Shown here piece after piece: positions 1 through 9,396 of a stretch of 64,000 bases of DNA (positions are counted from its first letter, which is position 1; the number at the start of each line of letters is the position of its first letter). A program made the position numbers and the translations under genes. This DNA comes from Burkholderia pyrrocinia. GTDB taxonomy: Bacteria; Pseudomonadota; Gammaproteobacteria; Burkholderiales; Burkholderiaceae. The notes under the pieces were generated by a model, which did no database searches, was not told the DNA's origin, and saw nothing but the letters and a program-made list of their open reading frames with translations. The DNA is taken from the NCBI RefSeq assembly GCF_001028665.1, contig NZ_CP011503.1, forward strand, positions 2,046,001 to 2,110,000. The letters run 5' to 3'.

Positions 1-456
1 TAGTGCCGTATGGATTCGCTTACGATGAGTGCTGTCGACGCCGGGGCGGCTATATTCCGCGTGTGTCAGCGGAATCAGATCATGGACCATGAATATCGCG
101 CGCCCGTTTCTTCTTTGCATTGCCTTGTAGTAGCGCGGAAACTCCATACCGGTATGGCTCGTATGCAATAGTGTCGAATCGACGTGGGGTGCACGACGCG
201 TTCCATTGAGCCAAGCGCGCGCTAGCAGGCTGACGATTGAATGCCGTTCTGGACGCTGTGATAGCAACATCGCAAACGTTTTCTGTGAGTCGCGCTCTGT
301 CAGAATTACAGAGAAGCCCTGGTTACTCAGGACGCAGCGAGCCTCATCGCCATACCGTCGAATATAGGCAAGGCCGACGCGGTCGACACCCGTCGGGAGC
401 AGGCCTTCATAGCATCTGCGTGTCAGCCGTGTGACGTCTAGGAGAATTTGTGTCAC
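1..456 (-). CDS. Glycosyltransferase (GT4-like), 3' part beyond the window
   Basis: An open reading frame on the minus strand runs without a stop from a GTG at 456 off the left edge (152 codons visible). The start reads as a LLDVTRL segment followed by LPTGVDRVGLAY, and later come LLHTSHTG and VHDLIPLTHAEYSRPG. These features are typical of the N-terminal half of a subgroup of family 4 glycosyltransferases found in capsule and O-antigen loci. It would act in the cytosol, adding a sugar to the repeat unit or primer. It is divergent from the export lipoprotein gene. The GTG start has no clear ribosome binding site, so it is uncertain. Donor and linkage cannot be read from the sequence. Confidence 0.7.
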   Translation of the reverse strand, partial: MTQILLDVTRLTRRCYEGLLPTGVDRVGLAYIRRYGDEARCVLSNQGFSVILTERDSQKTFAMLLSQRPERHSIVSLLARAWLNGTRRAPHVDSTLLHTSHTGMEFPRYYKAMQRRNGRAIFMVHDLIPLTHAEYSRPGVDSTHRKRIHTAL

Positions 457-567
457 GAAGAATCGATCTGTCAATGAATGAGGGCGCGAACCGAATCCAG
501 ACGCGGAAGCGCGGAAAGCTGGATTGTCGATCAAGTTGTGCGTACGGCCCGTTTCATTTCAGAGTGA

Positions 568-596
568 TTGGCGGGCAAATAATACCGAAATATTCT
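568..596 (+). promoter_or_regulatory. Candidate sigma-70 promoter for the export lipoprotein gene
   Basis: TTGGCG at 568-573 and TATTCT at 591-596 are separated by 17 bases, each matching the consensus at four of six positions. They sit in an A/T-richer patch about 60 bases before the preferred ATG at 656, between two divergent genes. This is a by-eye match only. Confidence 0.35.
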
Positions 597-655
597 ATTG
601 CATCTTCGAACGTGCGACAATTTCCGCCTTCGCCAAATTCTGGGCCCGACGATAC

Positions 656-1837
656 ATGTTACGTTTGACTCGCAGCGTTTCTTTTGCAGCACTTTCGATC
701 TGTACGGTTTTGCTTGTTGGCTGCTCCAGCATTCCCACGTCGGGTCCTAGCCGCTCCCAGATCGTTGCGGCTCCCGATCAAGTCCCTAATCCGGCGAATC
801 CTCCCCGTATCCAGGTCGTTGACGTGACTGACAATGTTGCGCGTCAACTGTTCGCAGAACGCAAGCGCGGAGATTTTTCCTCGCTGCTCGGAAATGACTT
901 GCGTTTTCGGCAGCAACTCGGGGTTGGCGACACGATCGAGGTATCGATATGGGAGGCGCCGCCAGCGACGCTGTTCGGCGTTGCGCAAACGGGGGATTCG
1001 AAAGCCGGGTCGACCAACGCAAGGGTGACAGTTCTGCCGGATCAGGTCATTGACGGGGACGGTACGATCAATATTCCGTTTGCCGGTCAAATCAAAGCTG
1101 TCGGGCGAACACCGGCGGAGTTGCAGCGTGCCATTGCTGTGCGCCTGAAAAATATGGCCCACGATCCGCAGGTGCTTGTGAAGCTTTCGCACAACGCCAC
1201 TTCCTATGTGACGGTCGTCGGCGATGTCGTCAAGAACGATCGAATGCCGTTGTCAGCCCGAGGTGAGCGACTACTTGATGCGCTGGCAGCGGCGGGCGGT
1301 GTCCGGCAGCCTGTTGACAAGATTACTGTCCAAGTGACGCGTGGCGACCTCGTTGCTTCGCTGCCGCTCGAGTCGGTAATTCGCGATCCGCGGCAGAATG
1401 TGCCGCTGCGCGCGGGGGATGTTGTGACTGCGTTGTTCCAGCCATACAGTTTCACAGCGTTGGGTGCGACCGGCAAGAACGAGGAAATCAACTTCGAGGC
1501 GCAAGGTATTACGCTGGCGCAGGCGTTGGCGCGAGCGGGTGGCCTGCAGGATGCGCGTTCGGATGCGCAGGGCGTGTTCATCTTCCGCTTCGAGGATGCG
1601 AAGGCATTGCCGTGGCCCAACTCGCCAGCGCAGACGACGATCGACGGTAAGGTGCCGGTTGTCTATCGGATGAACTTACGAGATCCGAACGCATTCTTCG
1701 TTGCACAGAACTTTATGATGGACAACAAAGATCTGCTGTACGTGTCGAATTCGGCAGTTACCGAGTTGCAAAAATTCCTGAATTTGGTGTTTTCTGTTGC
1801 GTATCCGGTCACAACGAGCATTCAAACCTATAGATAA
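656..1837 (+). CDS. wcbC: Polysaccharide export outer-membrane lipoprotein (Wza/KpsD/BexD family)
   Basis: Outer-membrane polysaccharide export (OPX) protein that would form the exit channel for capsule delivered by the KpsMTE system encoded at 11.8-14.5 kb. From ATG 656 the 393-residue product begins with a short basic segment, a hydrophobic stretch and the lipobox LVGC, so it should be a lipoprotein. The longer frame from 524 would bury this signal, which is why 656 is preferred. The Poly_export (PES) domain is visible around residues 90-180 (RFRQQLGVGDTIEVSIWE, then IPFAGQIKAVGRTPAELQ). SLBB-like segments follow (VTVVGDVV, and LDALAAAGGV). Length and domain order fit the CtrA/BexD/KpsD group. 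The symbol is by analogy with B. pseudomallei. Confidence 0.88.
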   Translation: MLRLTRSVSFAALSICTVLLVGCSSIPTSGPSRSQIVAAPDQVPNPANPPRIQVVDVTDNVARQLFAERKRGDFSSLLGNDLRFRQQLGVGDTIEVSIWEAPPATLFGVAQTGDSKAGSTNARVTVLPDQVIDGDGTINIPFAGQIKAVGRTPAELQRAIAVRLKNMAHDPQVLVKLSHNATSYVTVVGDVVKNDRMPLSARGERLLDALAAAGGVRQPVDKITVQVTRGDLVASLPLESVIRDPRQNVPLRAGDVVTALFQPYSFTALGATGKNEEINFEAQGITLAQALARAGGLQDARSDAQGVFIFRFEDAKALPWPNSPAQTTIDGKVPVVYRMNLRDPNAFFVAQNFMMDNKDLLYVSNSAVTELQKFLNLVFSVAYPVTTSIQTYR

Positions 1838-1884
1838 GGCAGGGGAAGCTCGGGCGATATTTGCCGTCCGGGCTTTGCTCTGCC
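1838..1884 (+). terminator. Imperfect hairpin after the export lipoprotein gene
   Basis: Directly after the stop codon, GGCAG at 1838 pairs with CTGCC ending at 1884. Inside, AAGCTCGGGCG faces GTCCGGGCTT with a few mismatches around an ATATTT-containing loop. There is no strong T-run, so this may be a weak terminator or a processing hairpin separating wcbC from the next gene. Confidence 0.35.
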
Positions 1885-2038
1885 GTTTGATCTGGAGCGG
1901 ATGAACAGGCTGCGATGTGGTGGTTTGCGCGCAGCCATTCAGGTGAATGCACAAAGTATACGGCGGTGCGGCGATATCCTTATCGCCCACATCATCCACC
2001 CAGAGCGGAAAGCACGTTGGCTTCGAATTCATGGTCAG

Positions 2039-4387
2039 ATGATTACTTCTTACGCACAAAATTTCGAAGACGTGATGTTGTGGCGCGCGCTGAAGCATAT
2101 CGAGCGTGGCTTCTATATTGATATCGGTGCGCAAGATCCGCGTATTGATTCCGTCAGCCTGCTTTTCTATGAACAGGGCTGGCGCGGCATACATGTCGAG
2201 CCGACGCCATACTACGCTGAAGCGTTGAGGCGGGAGCGGCCGGACGAAACGGTGCTTCAGTCAGCCGTCGGCGGGGAATCCACTGCGTTGCGATTCTACG
2301 AGATTCCAGGGACGGGCATCTCGACTGCGGACGAGAAGATCGTTGAGCAACATAGGGTGCGCGGTTTTCAGGATCGGGAAATAGTTGTGCCGTGCGTGAC
2401 GCTCGCATCGGTGTTCGAAGCCGTGGGCGATAAAGACATCCATTGGCTCAAAGTCGACGTCGAAGGGTTTGAGCGTCAGGTGCTTGATAGCTGGGGAGAG
2501 AACGCGGCACGTCCATGGATCGTGGTGGTCGAGAGCACGTTGCCACTCTCGCAGATCGATTGTCACGACGTTTGGGAGTCTGCGCTGGACCGGCGCGGAT
2601 ATAGTTTCGTTTATTTCGACGGACTGAATAGATACTACGTCGCCGAAGAGCGTCGCGAGCTCAAGCACGCATTCGAAGTGCCGCCTAACGTATTTGACGA
2701 TTTCGCGCTCGGCGGCGAAGCGAGCGCACCGTTTCATCGTCAAATTGTCGAGCGCGACAACGCGGCGCTCGAGGCGACCAGAAAAGAATTGCGTCAGCAT
2801 GATGAAGACAGTCAAGCTCGCATTCGAGCATTGCTTCGCGAAATCGAATCCCTCAATCAGCGTGATGCGGAAGGGCAGCTGGCGGCGCGGGACGAACTGC
2901 TGACGCTAGAGCGGAAACTGCGCGAACAGGAATGCCTGTGGGGTGAGCGTGACCGGGAACAGGCTGACGAACTTGCCAAAATCCGGACGGAGTTTGCGGC
3001 TACGCTCAAGCAATTGGCCGCCGTCGAGGAGGCGGCGCGCGGACAAATGCTCGAATTGTTGATGCGAGTGGATGCCACGCACGAATCCCAGTTGCGGGCG
3101 CATACTGAACAGGAGCAGGCGTGGCAGCGGATGTTCGATGAGCGCGAACGCTATTGGGCCGGTATGTTGCAGGAATCCCGAGATGAAGTGCGTGCGTTAT
3201 CGGAGGCGGCTCGGCAGCAAGTGGAACAGGCGAAGGATGTCCTCGAGCATTCGGCTGCGGTCGAGCAGGAGGCGCGGCGCCAAGTAATCGAGGTGTCGGA
3301 GCGAGTTGAAACGATCCTGACGTCGCAGTCGAAAGCACATGCCGAGCATGAGCGCGCGTGGCAGCACACGCTCGATGAGCGGGAGCTCTACTGGACCGAA
3401 ACCTTGCAGAGCACCCTTGCCGAAGTCGGGGCATTGACCGAGGCGGGGCGACAGCAGGCAAGGCAGGCGGACCAGGCGCTCGAACGGCAGGCCCGCACAC
3501 TTCGGGAGGCGGCCGAGGTTGAGCGTGCTCGATTAAGCGATCATTTTGCGACGGAACTGGCCGGGTTGCGTCGGTCGCATCAAGATGAGCGGGACAGATG
3601 CCGCGCGCGAGAAGTCGAGTTGATTCGGCAATGTGAAGTGGTCGCGGCATCTGCATCGGAAGAGCGTGAAAAAATTCGGTCGGATTACTCGGCTGAAATA
3701 GACGTCTTCAAGGAGCGCGTGCTTTCGATGGCTGAAAGAAGTGCTGCGTATCTATGGGAAGGATATCGTGTCGGGCGAGCGGAGCGCGCGCGCGGTTGGT
3801 TTTCGAGGGCGTTCTCGCTAGGAGCACCCGACGCGGGAATTGACCTGAAGCATCTTTCTCAATCAGTGGATTCTATGAGGGCTACGGGGTCAGCGGAACA
3901 AGGTGTGAACCACATGAGAAAATTGAAAATCAACTTCCAGCCGGAGTTTGTCCTTCGTGGCGACGGGAAATACGGTCTAGAGGACTTCCTTTTGCTGCAT
4001 GACAGGAATTTCGTTCGAGCGGCTTATCTTGCACTATTGAAGCGGGAGCCGGACGAATACGGTGAGCGGCACTATCTGAGCCGGGTGCGCGCAGGGGTGA
4101 GCAAGGCTATTATTTTATCGGATATCCAGAATTCGAAAGAGGCTCGGCGACATAATGTCAGAATCGCGCATCTGAGGGGTGCGATTCTGGCGAACAAATT
4201 GTTTGGTGTTCCGGTGCTTGGTAGCCTCATTCAGGGCGTTTGCTTCTTCTTCAGCGTCAATCGCCATCTCAAGGATCTTCGCGCGCTCGAAAATCACTTG
4301 ATCAGGATGGGGGAAGAGATGCAGCAAAATTATCAAAGTCAGATGGAATTGTCTGCAAAATCTCATGCAACGAGTAACGGCAAATGA
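2039..4387 (+). CDS. FkbM-family methyltransferase with long coiled coil and C-terminal DUF4214
   Basis: Predicted SAM-dependent O-methyltransferase for a sugar or repeat-unit end. The preferred start, ATG 2039, gives the usual FkbM opening (MITSYAQNFEDVMLWRAL) and 782 residues; the in-frame ATG at 1901 adds 46 unrelated residues. The FkbM core covers about residues 1-210, with FYIDIGAQDPRIDSVSL and WLKVDVEGFERQVL. Residues about 250-610 are a charged Glu/Arg/Gln-rich coiled coil that contains a 79-residue tandem duplication (3023-3259 and 3260-3496). Near the C-terminus (about 640-710) is a DUF4214 module with FVRAAYLALLKREPDEYG. The methyltransferase-coil-DUF4214 order suggests a scaffold or chain-length role, as in WbdD-type terminators, but this is inference. 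It overlaps the next gene by four bases (ATGA). Confidence 0.75.
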   Translation: MITSYAQNFEDVMLWRALKHIERGFYIDIGAQDPRIDSVSLLFYEQGWRGIHVEPTPYYAEALRRERPDETVLQSAVGGESTALRFYEIPGTGISTADEKIVEQHRVRGFQDREIVVPCVTLASVFEAVGDKDIHWLKVDVEGFERQVLDSWGENAARPWIVVVESTLPLSQIDCHDVWESALDRRGYSFVYFDGLNRYYVAEERRELKHAFEVPPNVFDDFALGGEASAPFHRQIVERDNAALEATRKELRQHDEDSQARIRALLREIESLNQRDAEGQLAARDELLTLERKLREQECLWGERDREQADELAKIRTEFAATLKQLAAVEEAARGQMLELLMRVDATHESQLRAHTEQEQAWQRMFDERERYWAGMLQESRDEVRALSEAARQQVEQAKDVLEHSAAVEQEARRQVIEVSERVETILTSQSKAHAEHERAWQHTLDERELYWTETLQSTLAEVGALTEAGRQQARQADQALERQARTLREAAEVERARLSDHFATELAGLRRSHQDERDRCRAREVELIRQCEVVAASASEEREKIRSDYSAEIDVFKERVLSMAERSAAYLWEGYRVGRAERARGWFSRAFSLGAPDAGIDLKHLSQSVDSMRATGSAEQGVNHMRKLKINFQPEFVLRGDGKYGLEDFLLLHDRNFVRAAYLALLKREPDEYGERHYLSRVRAGVSKAIILSDIQNSKEARRHNVRIAHLRGAILANKLFGVPVLGSLIQGVCFFFSVNRHLKDLRALENHLIRMGEEMQQNYQSQMELSAKSHATSNGK

Positions 4388-5622
4388 AGATATTGACGCT
4401 AAGCACGTATCCGATCGGAACGCCAGCACACGGCGGCCAACATCGGGTGGCGAACATCGTGCGGGTGCTGCGCGCTGCTGGACATCAGGTGCAATCCGCA
4501 GGTGTACTGGGAAGCGATCAATACGCGCCGGAAGAGTATTTTTGCGAGTACCCAGGGCATGAACCGCTACGGCGATACATCTCGAATCCGCTGTTGATGG
4601 AGGATTGGGCAATCGGCCGTCTCTATGCTGAGGACGATGAGGCCTATCGATCGCTCGCCAGCAAGATCGACTCGGCCCCGGATTTGATTCTGATCGAGAA
4701 CCCCTGGCTGTTTGATTTCGCGAAGCGATTCGTAACCGAAAGAAAACTGAATAGAACAGTGCTGATCTACGGTTCCGAAAATATCGAAAGCCAGTTGCGC
4801 TATGACATCGTTGCTCAGTATCTGACGGTTGAAGACGCGGAACGAGCTCGCGACCTGATCCGCGAAACTGAACTCAAGGCGTTGCGCAATGCGCATGGCG
4901 TATGTGCGGTATCGCAGGAGGATCTCGAGTGGATGCAGTCACGCACGGGGGCCAAGTGCATTCTTGCGCAGAACGGCGTCGCGCGTCGGACCGTGACAGT
5001 TGATGGTCTCGAGCAGGCGAACCGAGTTGCCCAGCACCGGAAAATCGCATTGCTCTGTGGCTCGGCGCATCCGCCCAACATCACCGGATTTTTCGATATG
5101 TTCGGCAGTGGCGTCGGGTGCATTGCACCCGACGAGGCGATCGTTCTGGTCGGTGGCGTTGGCCCATCGATCGCAGGGGATGCTCGTTTTCATCGAGCGG
5201 CCGGCTTGAGCCGGGCGACCATTTCCGCAGGAGTCGTTTCGGAAGAGTGTCTCCAGGGACTGCTGACGATCGCACATACGATCATCCTGCCGATCACGCA
5301 CGGTGGCGGCACCAATCTCAAGACGGCTGAAGCACTTTGGGCGGGCAAGCACATTGTCGCGACATCAGTTGCGATGCGCGGGTTCGATAAATTTGCCAAC
5401 GCGGAAGGCGTATCGATCGCAGACGACAGCCGCTCATTCGTGGTCGCACTGAGAGAGTCCATGGCGGCTGCACCCTTGCGGCTTACGCAGCAGGAAATGG
5501 CCGGGCGAGAATCGGTGCTTTGGGACGAGACGCTGCGCGAGCTTGTTGACTATGCGACCGGCTTTGGCGTGAAGCGATCGTCTACCGCAGAATTCAAGCA
5601 GGGACTGCAACAGCAGGCCTGA
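4384..5622 (+). CDS. Glycosyltransferase family 4
   Basis: A 412-residue cytosolic glycosyltransferase with a GT-B fold. The N-terminal acceptor domain starts with KILTLSTYPIGTPAHGGQHR. The C-terminal donor domain carries the family signature around residues 300-335 (ILPITHGGGTNLKTAEALWAG). The ATG overlaps the preceding stop (ATGA), so it is translationally coupled to the FkbM gene and probably works on the same repeat unit. The B. pseudomallei locus has a comparable enzyme, but I cannot assign a one-to-one orthologue or a sugar. Confidence 0.82.
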   Translation: MKILTLSTYPIGTPAHGGQHRVANIVRVLRAAGHQVQSAGVLGSDQYAPEEYFCEYPGHEPLRRYISNPLLMEDWAIGRLYAEDDEAYRSLASKIDSAPDLILIENPWLFDFAKRFVTERKLNRTVLIYGSENIESQLRYDIVAQYLTVEDAERARDLIRETELKALRNAHGVCAVSQEDLEWMQSRTGAKCILAQNGVARRTVTVDGLEQANRVAQHRKIALLCGSAHPPNITGFFDMFGSGVGCIAPDEAIVLVGGVGPSIAGDARFHRAAGLSRATISAGVVSEECLQGLLTIAHTIILPITHGGGTNLKTAEALWAGKHIVATSVAMRGFDKFANAEGVSIADDSRSFVVALRESMAAAPLRLTQQEMAGRESVLWDETLRELVDYATGFGVKRSSTAEFKQGLQQQA

Positions 5623-5704
5623 ATGCAGGAAGAGTCAACACACACGCTGCCGTGGCGTCTCCTGGATGTCGAGGAGATGTCGAGTTGTGAAGAAAGGATG
5701 ATGC

Positions 5705-7384
5705 ATGCCGCAAAATAATGCACCGCTGATTTGGATGAACGTCACGACCAGTGCAAACTGGAACCGCCCCCCCGTTGGCATCGTTCGTGTCGAGCAGGCG
5801 CTCTGTAACGAACTCGAGGCGTTGTACGGAAAGCAACGCTTCCGGAAGTGCATCTGGCGAGAGGGGCAGTTCATCGAGTGGGCAGAGCCCGTCGGCGAGC
5901 GGTCGTCTGAAATTGACGACGCCATCGATATGATGCTCCCCAAGACTGAGTCGTTTGATCTGTCGCGACGTTTCATGTATCGGGCAATGGAGTTGTTCGG
6001 CAAGAAATCAGCTTCGCAAAGCGGGGCGCGCGGCGTGCAGTTCGAGGTGCCGACCGGCGATCCGCAATATCGTCTGTCACCTGTCGCGGGCGATATTGTC
6101 GTGTCGATCGGATTGGACTGGGACCAATCCTATTCCTCCGAGTTTTACAATCTACGGAAAAAGAAGGGCATTCACGTCATAACGTGCTGCTACGATCTGA
6201 TTCCGGTGTTGTTTCCGCAATATTGCGTCGGCGACGTATCGAGCCGATTCAAGGAGTACTTCAATTCCCTCGCGTGGGGCTCGACCGCTGTCCTGTGCAT
6301 TTCGGAGCAGACCAAGAAGGACTATCTCGATCTTTGCGACAAGATCGGGTCTCCGATCCGCCCGTCTCATGTCATTCCTCTCGGCGACAATGTTCCGACA
6401 GGTGAAGGCGAACTCGGATCGGAAGTGCAGGCAGTACTCCGGAAGCCGTTCATTCTCTTCGTGTCGACAATCGAGCGGCGCAAGAATCATGAAATCCTGT
6501 ACCGCGCATATCATCGTCTGTGTCGGGACGGGCACGGTGACGCGTTGCCGAAGCTTGTATTCGTCGGGATGCCGGGTTGGGGAGTCGGTGATTTGCTGAA
6601 GGACATCGAGCTTGATCCGCTGACGCAAGACAAGATTGGGCAACTAAATCACGTCACTGACTACGAGTTGATGCAGTTGTATAAACACGCGCTATTCTGC
6701 ACGTATCCGTCTCTGTATGAGGGCTGGGGATTGCCGGTCGGCGAAGCACTGGCCATGGGCAAGGCGGTCCTGAGTTCGGATCAAGGTTCGCTGCCGGAAG
6801 TCGGTCGGGATCTGGTCAGGTATCTGCCGGCCTGGGATGTTCATGCATGGGCACATGCGATTCTTGAGTGGTGCACGACACCGGCTAAGGTGGCAGAAAT
6901 CGAGCGCCGTGTGAAGAAGGAATACCGGGTGCGCACGTGGTCGGACACAGCGAGCGTAGTAAAGGGCGTTATCGATGGCGTTCTGGCTGACGGCTCGAAT
7001 GCGGGTATGTCAATTTATCCTGGGCACGATTGCAGTACGCAAATCGGCATTCATGTCGGGTCAGGGTTGCAGGGCACCGGAAACGACGGATTTTTGATGT
7101 ATGGTCCGCACCGTTCGATTGAAGTGGGGAACTACACAGTGAAGGTATTTGGCGTCGCGGATGTCGAAAAGGACGCCAATCTGTTGTTCGACTTCGTCGC
7201 GGATGAAGGGCGGCAGTGCCTGTGGCGGGGCGACGTGCGATTCCCCCGGGCAGCGTCGGCGAATGAATCTCTTGTCGTGGAGTTCAATATCGATGTCGAG
7301 CGAACGCTCGATGATTTCGAGGTGCGCTGCATCGATCGAGGCGCGCGTGCGCAGCTTACGCGACTGGAAATCTCGAAGCGGTAA
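5705..7384 (+). CDS. Glycosyltransferase family 4 with C-terminal sugar-binding-like domain
   Basis: A 559-residue protein. Residues about 10-430 are a GT4 enzyme: VGIVRVEQALCNELE near the start, FILFVSTIERRKNHEIL at the domain boundary, and SLYEGWGLPVGEALAMGKAVL as the donor-site EX7E region. Residues about 440-559 form an extra beta-rich domain with FLMYGPHRSIEVGNYTVKV. It is clearly related to the C-terminus of the sulfotransferase at 31-33 kb, which carries YLLFGPYASLSQGRYVV. The start at 5705 is supported by AAAGGA at 5693-5698; other ATGs at 5698 and 5701 are out of frame. The tail probably binds growing glycan (inference). Confidence 0.82.
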   Translation: MPQNNAPLIWMNVTTSANWNRPPVGIVRVEQALCNELEALYGKQRFRKCIWREGQFIEWAEPVGERSSEIDDAIDMMLPKTESFDLSRRFMYRAMELFGKKSASQSGARGVQFEVPTGDPQYRLSPVAGDIVVSIGLDWDQSYSSEFYNLRKKKGIHVITCCYDLIPVLFPQYCVGDVSSRFKEYFNSLAWGSTAVLCISEQTKKDYLDLCDKIGSPIRPSHVIPLGDNVPTGEGELGSEVQAVLRKPFILFVSTIERRKNHEILYRAYHRLCRDGHGDALPKLVFVGMPGWGVGDLLKDIELDPLTQDKIGQLNHVTDYELMQLYKHALFCTYPSLYEGWGLPVGEALAMGKAVLSSDQGSLPEVGRDLVRYLPAWDVHAWAHAILEWCTTPAKVAEIERRVKKEYRVRTWSDTASVVKGVIDGVLADGSNAGMSIYPGHDCSTQIGIHVGSGLQGTGNDGFLMYGPHRSIEVGNYTVKVFGVADVEKDANLLFDFVADEGRQCLWRGDVRFPRAASANESLVVEFNIDVERTLDDFEVRCIDRGARAQLTRLEISKR

Positions 7385-7455
7385 GGTGAATCGAACGAAT
7401 CGAAAGCTAAAGGAATCGGTTCTGAGGATCAAGTTCAATAGAAGCGAGTGAGTAA

Positions 7456-8496
<1,041 letters not shown>

Positions 8497-8499
8497 TTC

Positions 8500-9396
8500 A
8501 TGGCGAAAGTACTAATTACCGGGATCGGCGGCTTTACAGGCCGCTACCTCGCGCGCCAGTTGGCGGCGAGCGGCCATGATGTATGTGGGCTTGCCCATCG
8601 GGCGGGCCCGAGCTGGGAGTGGCCTACTCACGTTGTAGACCTGCTCGACCGTCGGCGGCTGTCGGAGATCGTCGAGCTCGAAAGGCCGGACATGGTTGCG
8701 CACCTTGCTGCGATCGCGTTCGTTGCACATGATGATATTAGCTCGATTTACCAGACCAACGTGGTCGGCACGCGGAACCTGCTCGCAGCGTTATCGTCGT
8801 CTTCGCATCAACCGGATGCAGTGCTTATTGCGAGCAGCGCGAATATCTACGGTAACGCTGATTGCGAAGTGATCGACGAATCGGTGCCCCCGGCGCCGGC
8901 CAATGACTACGCGGTCAGCAAGCTGTCGATGGAATATGCCGCCCGACTCTGGAGCGAGCAGTTGCCGATTGTATTCGTGCGGCCATTCAACTATACGGGC
9001 GTCGGTCAGGCTGAGAATTTTCTTCTGCCGAAGATAGTCTCATGCTTCCGTTCGCATACCCCGGTTCTAGAGCTCGGAAATCTCGATGTGATACGGGATT
9101 TCTCCGACGTACGGGCGGTCGTCGCGATCTATGAACGGTTGTTGACCGGCGCGTTTGCAGGTGAGACGTTTAACGTCTGCTCGGGTACTGGCTACTCGCT
9201 TCAGGAAGTGCTATCCATCATGGAGAAACTGGCGGGCTATCGACCTGAAGTTCGCGTCAATCCGAACTTCGTGCGTGCGAACGAAGTTCGCAAGCTGGTC
9301 GGTGACGACAGCAAATTGCGTCGGGCTATCGGCGAAGCGCCGCGGCCGATTCCGTTGGGCGACACGCTCAAGTGGATGCTGGAGAGTGTCGATTGA
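8500..9396 (+). CDS. rmd: GDP-4-keto-6-deoxy-D-mannose reductase-like SDR
   Basis: A 298-residue extended SDR immediately downstream of gmd. It has the nucleotide motif TGIGGFTGRYLA, the Tyr-Lys pair in NDYAVSKLSMEYAARLW, and VRPFNYTGVGQAENFLLPKI, which is typical of Rmd and other nucleotide-sugar 4-reductases or epimerases. Paired with Gmd it most simply yields GDP-D-rhamnose, a sugar found in several Burkholderia and Pseudomonas polysaccharides. A GDP-fucose synthase or talose-type reductase is less likely from the short C-terminus but cannot be excluded without activity data. The 3' end overlaps the next glycosyltransferase start. Confidence 0.78.
   Translation: MAKVLITGIGGFTGRYLARQLAASGHDVCGLAHRAGPSWEWPTHVVDLLDRRRLSEIVELERPDMVAHLAAIAFVAHDDISSIYQTNVVGTRNLLAALSSSSHQPDAVLIASSANIYGNADCEVIDESVPPAPANDYAVSKLSMEYAARLWSEQLPIVFVRPFNYTGVGQAENFLLPKIVSCFRSHTPVLELGNLDVIRDFSDVRAVVAIYERLLTGAFAGETFNVCSGTGYSLQEVLSIMEKLAGYRPEVRVNPNFVRANEVRKLVGDDSKLRRAIGEAPRPIPLGDTLKWMLESVD

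Noticed and set aside
237..668. Small plus-strand frames at the left edge (237-434 and 450-668)
   Set aside because: The first lies over a minus-strand glycosyltransferase with good motifs, and the second runs through the promoter region in a different frame from the lipoprotein gene.
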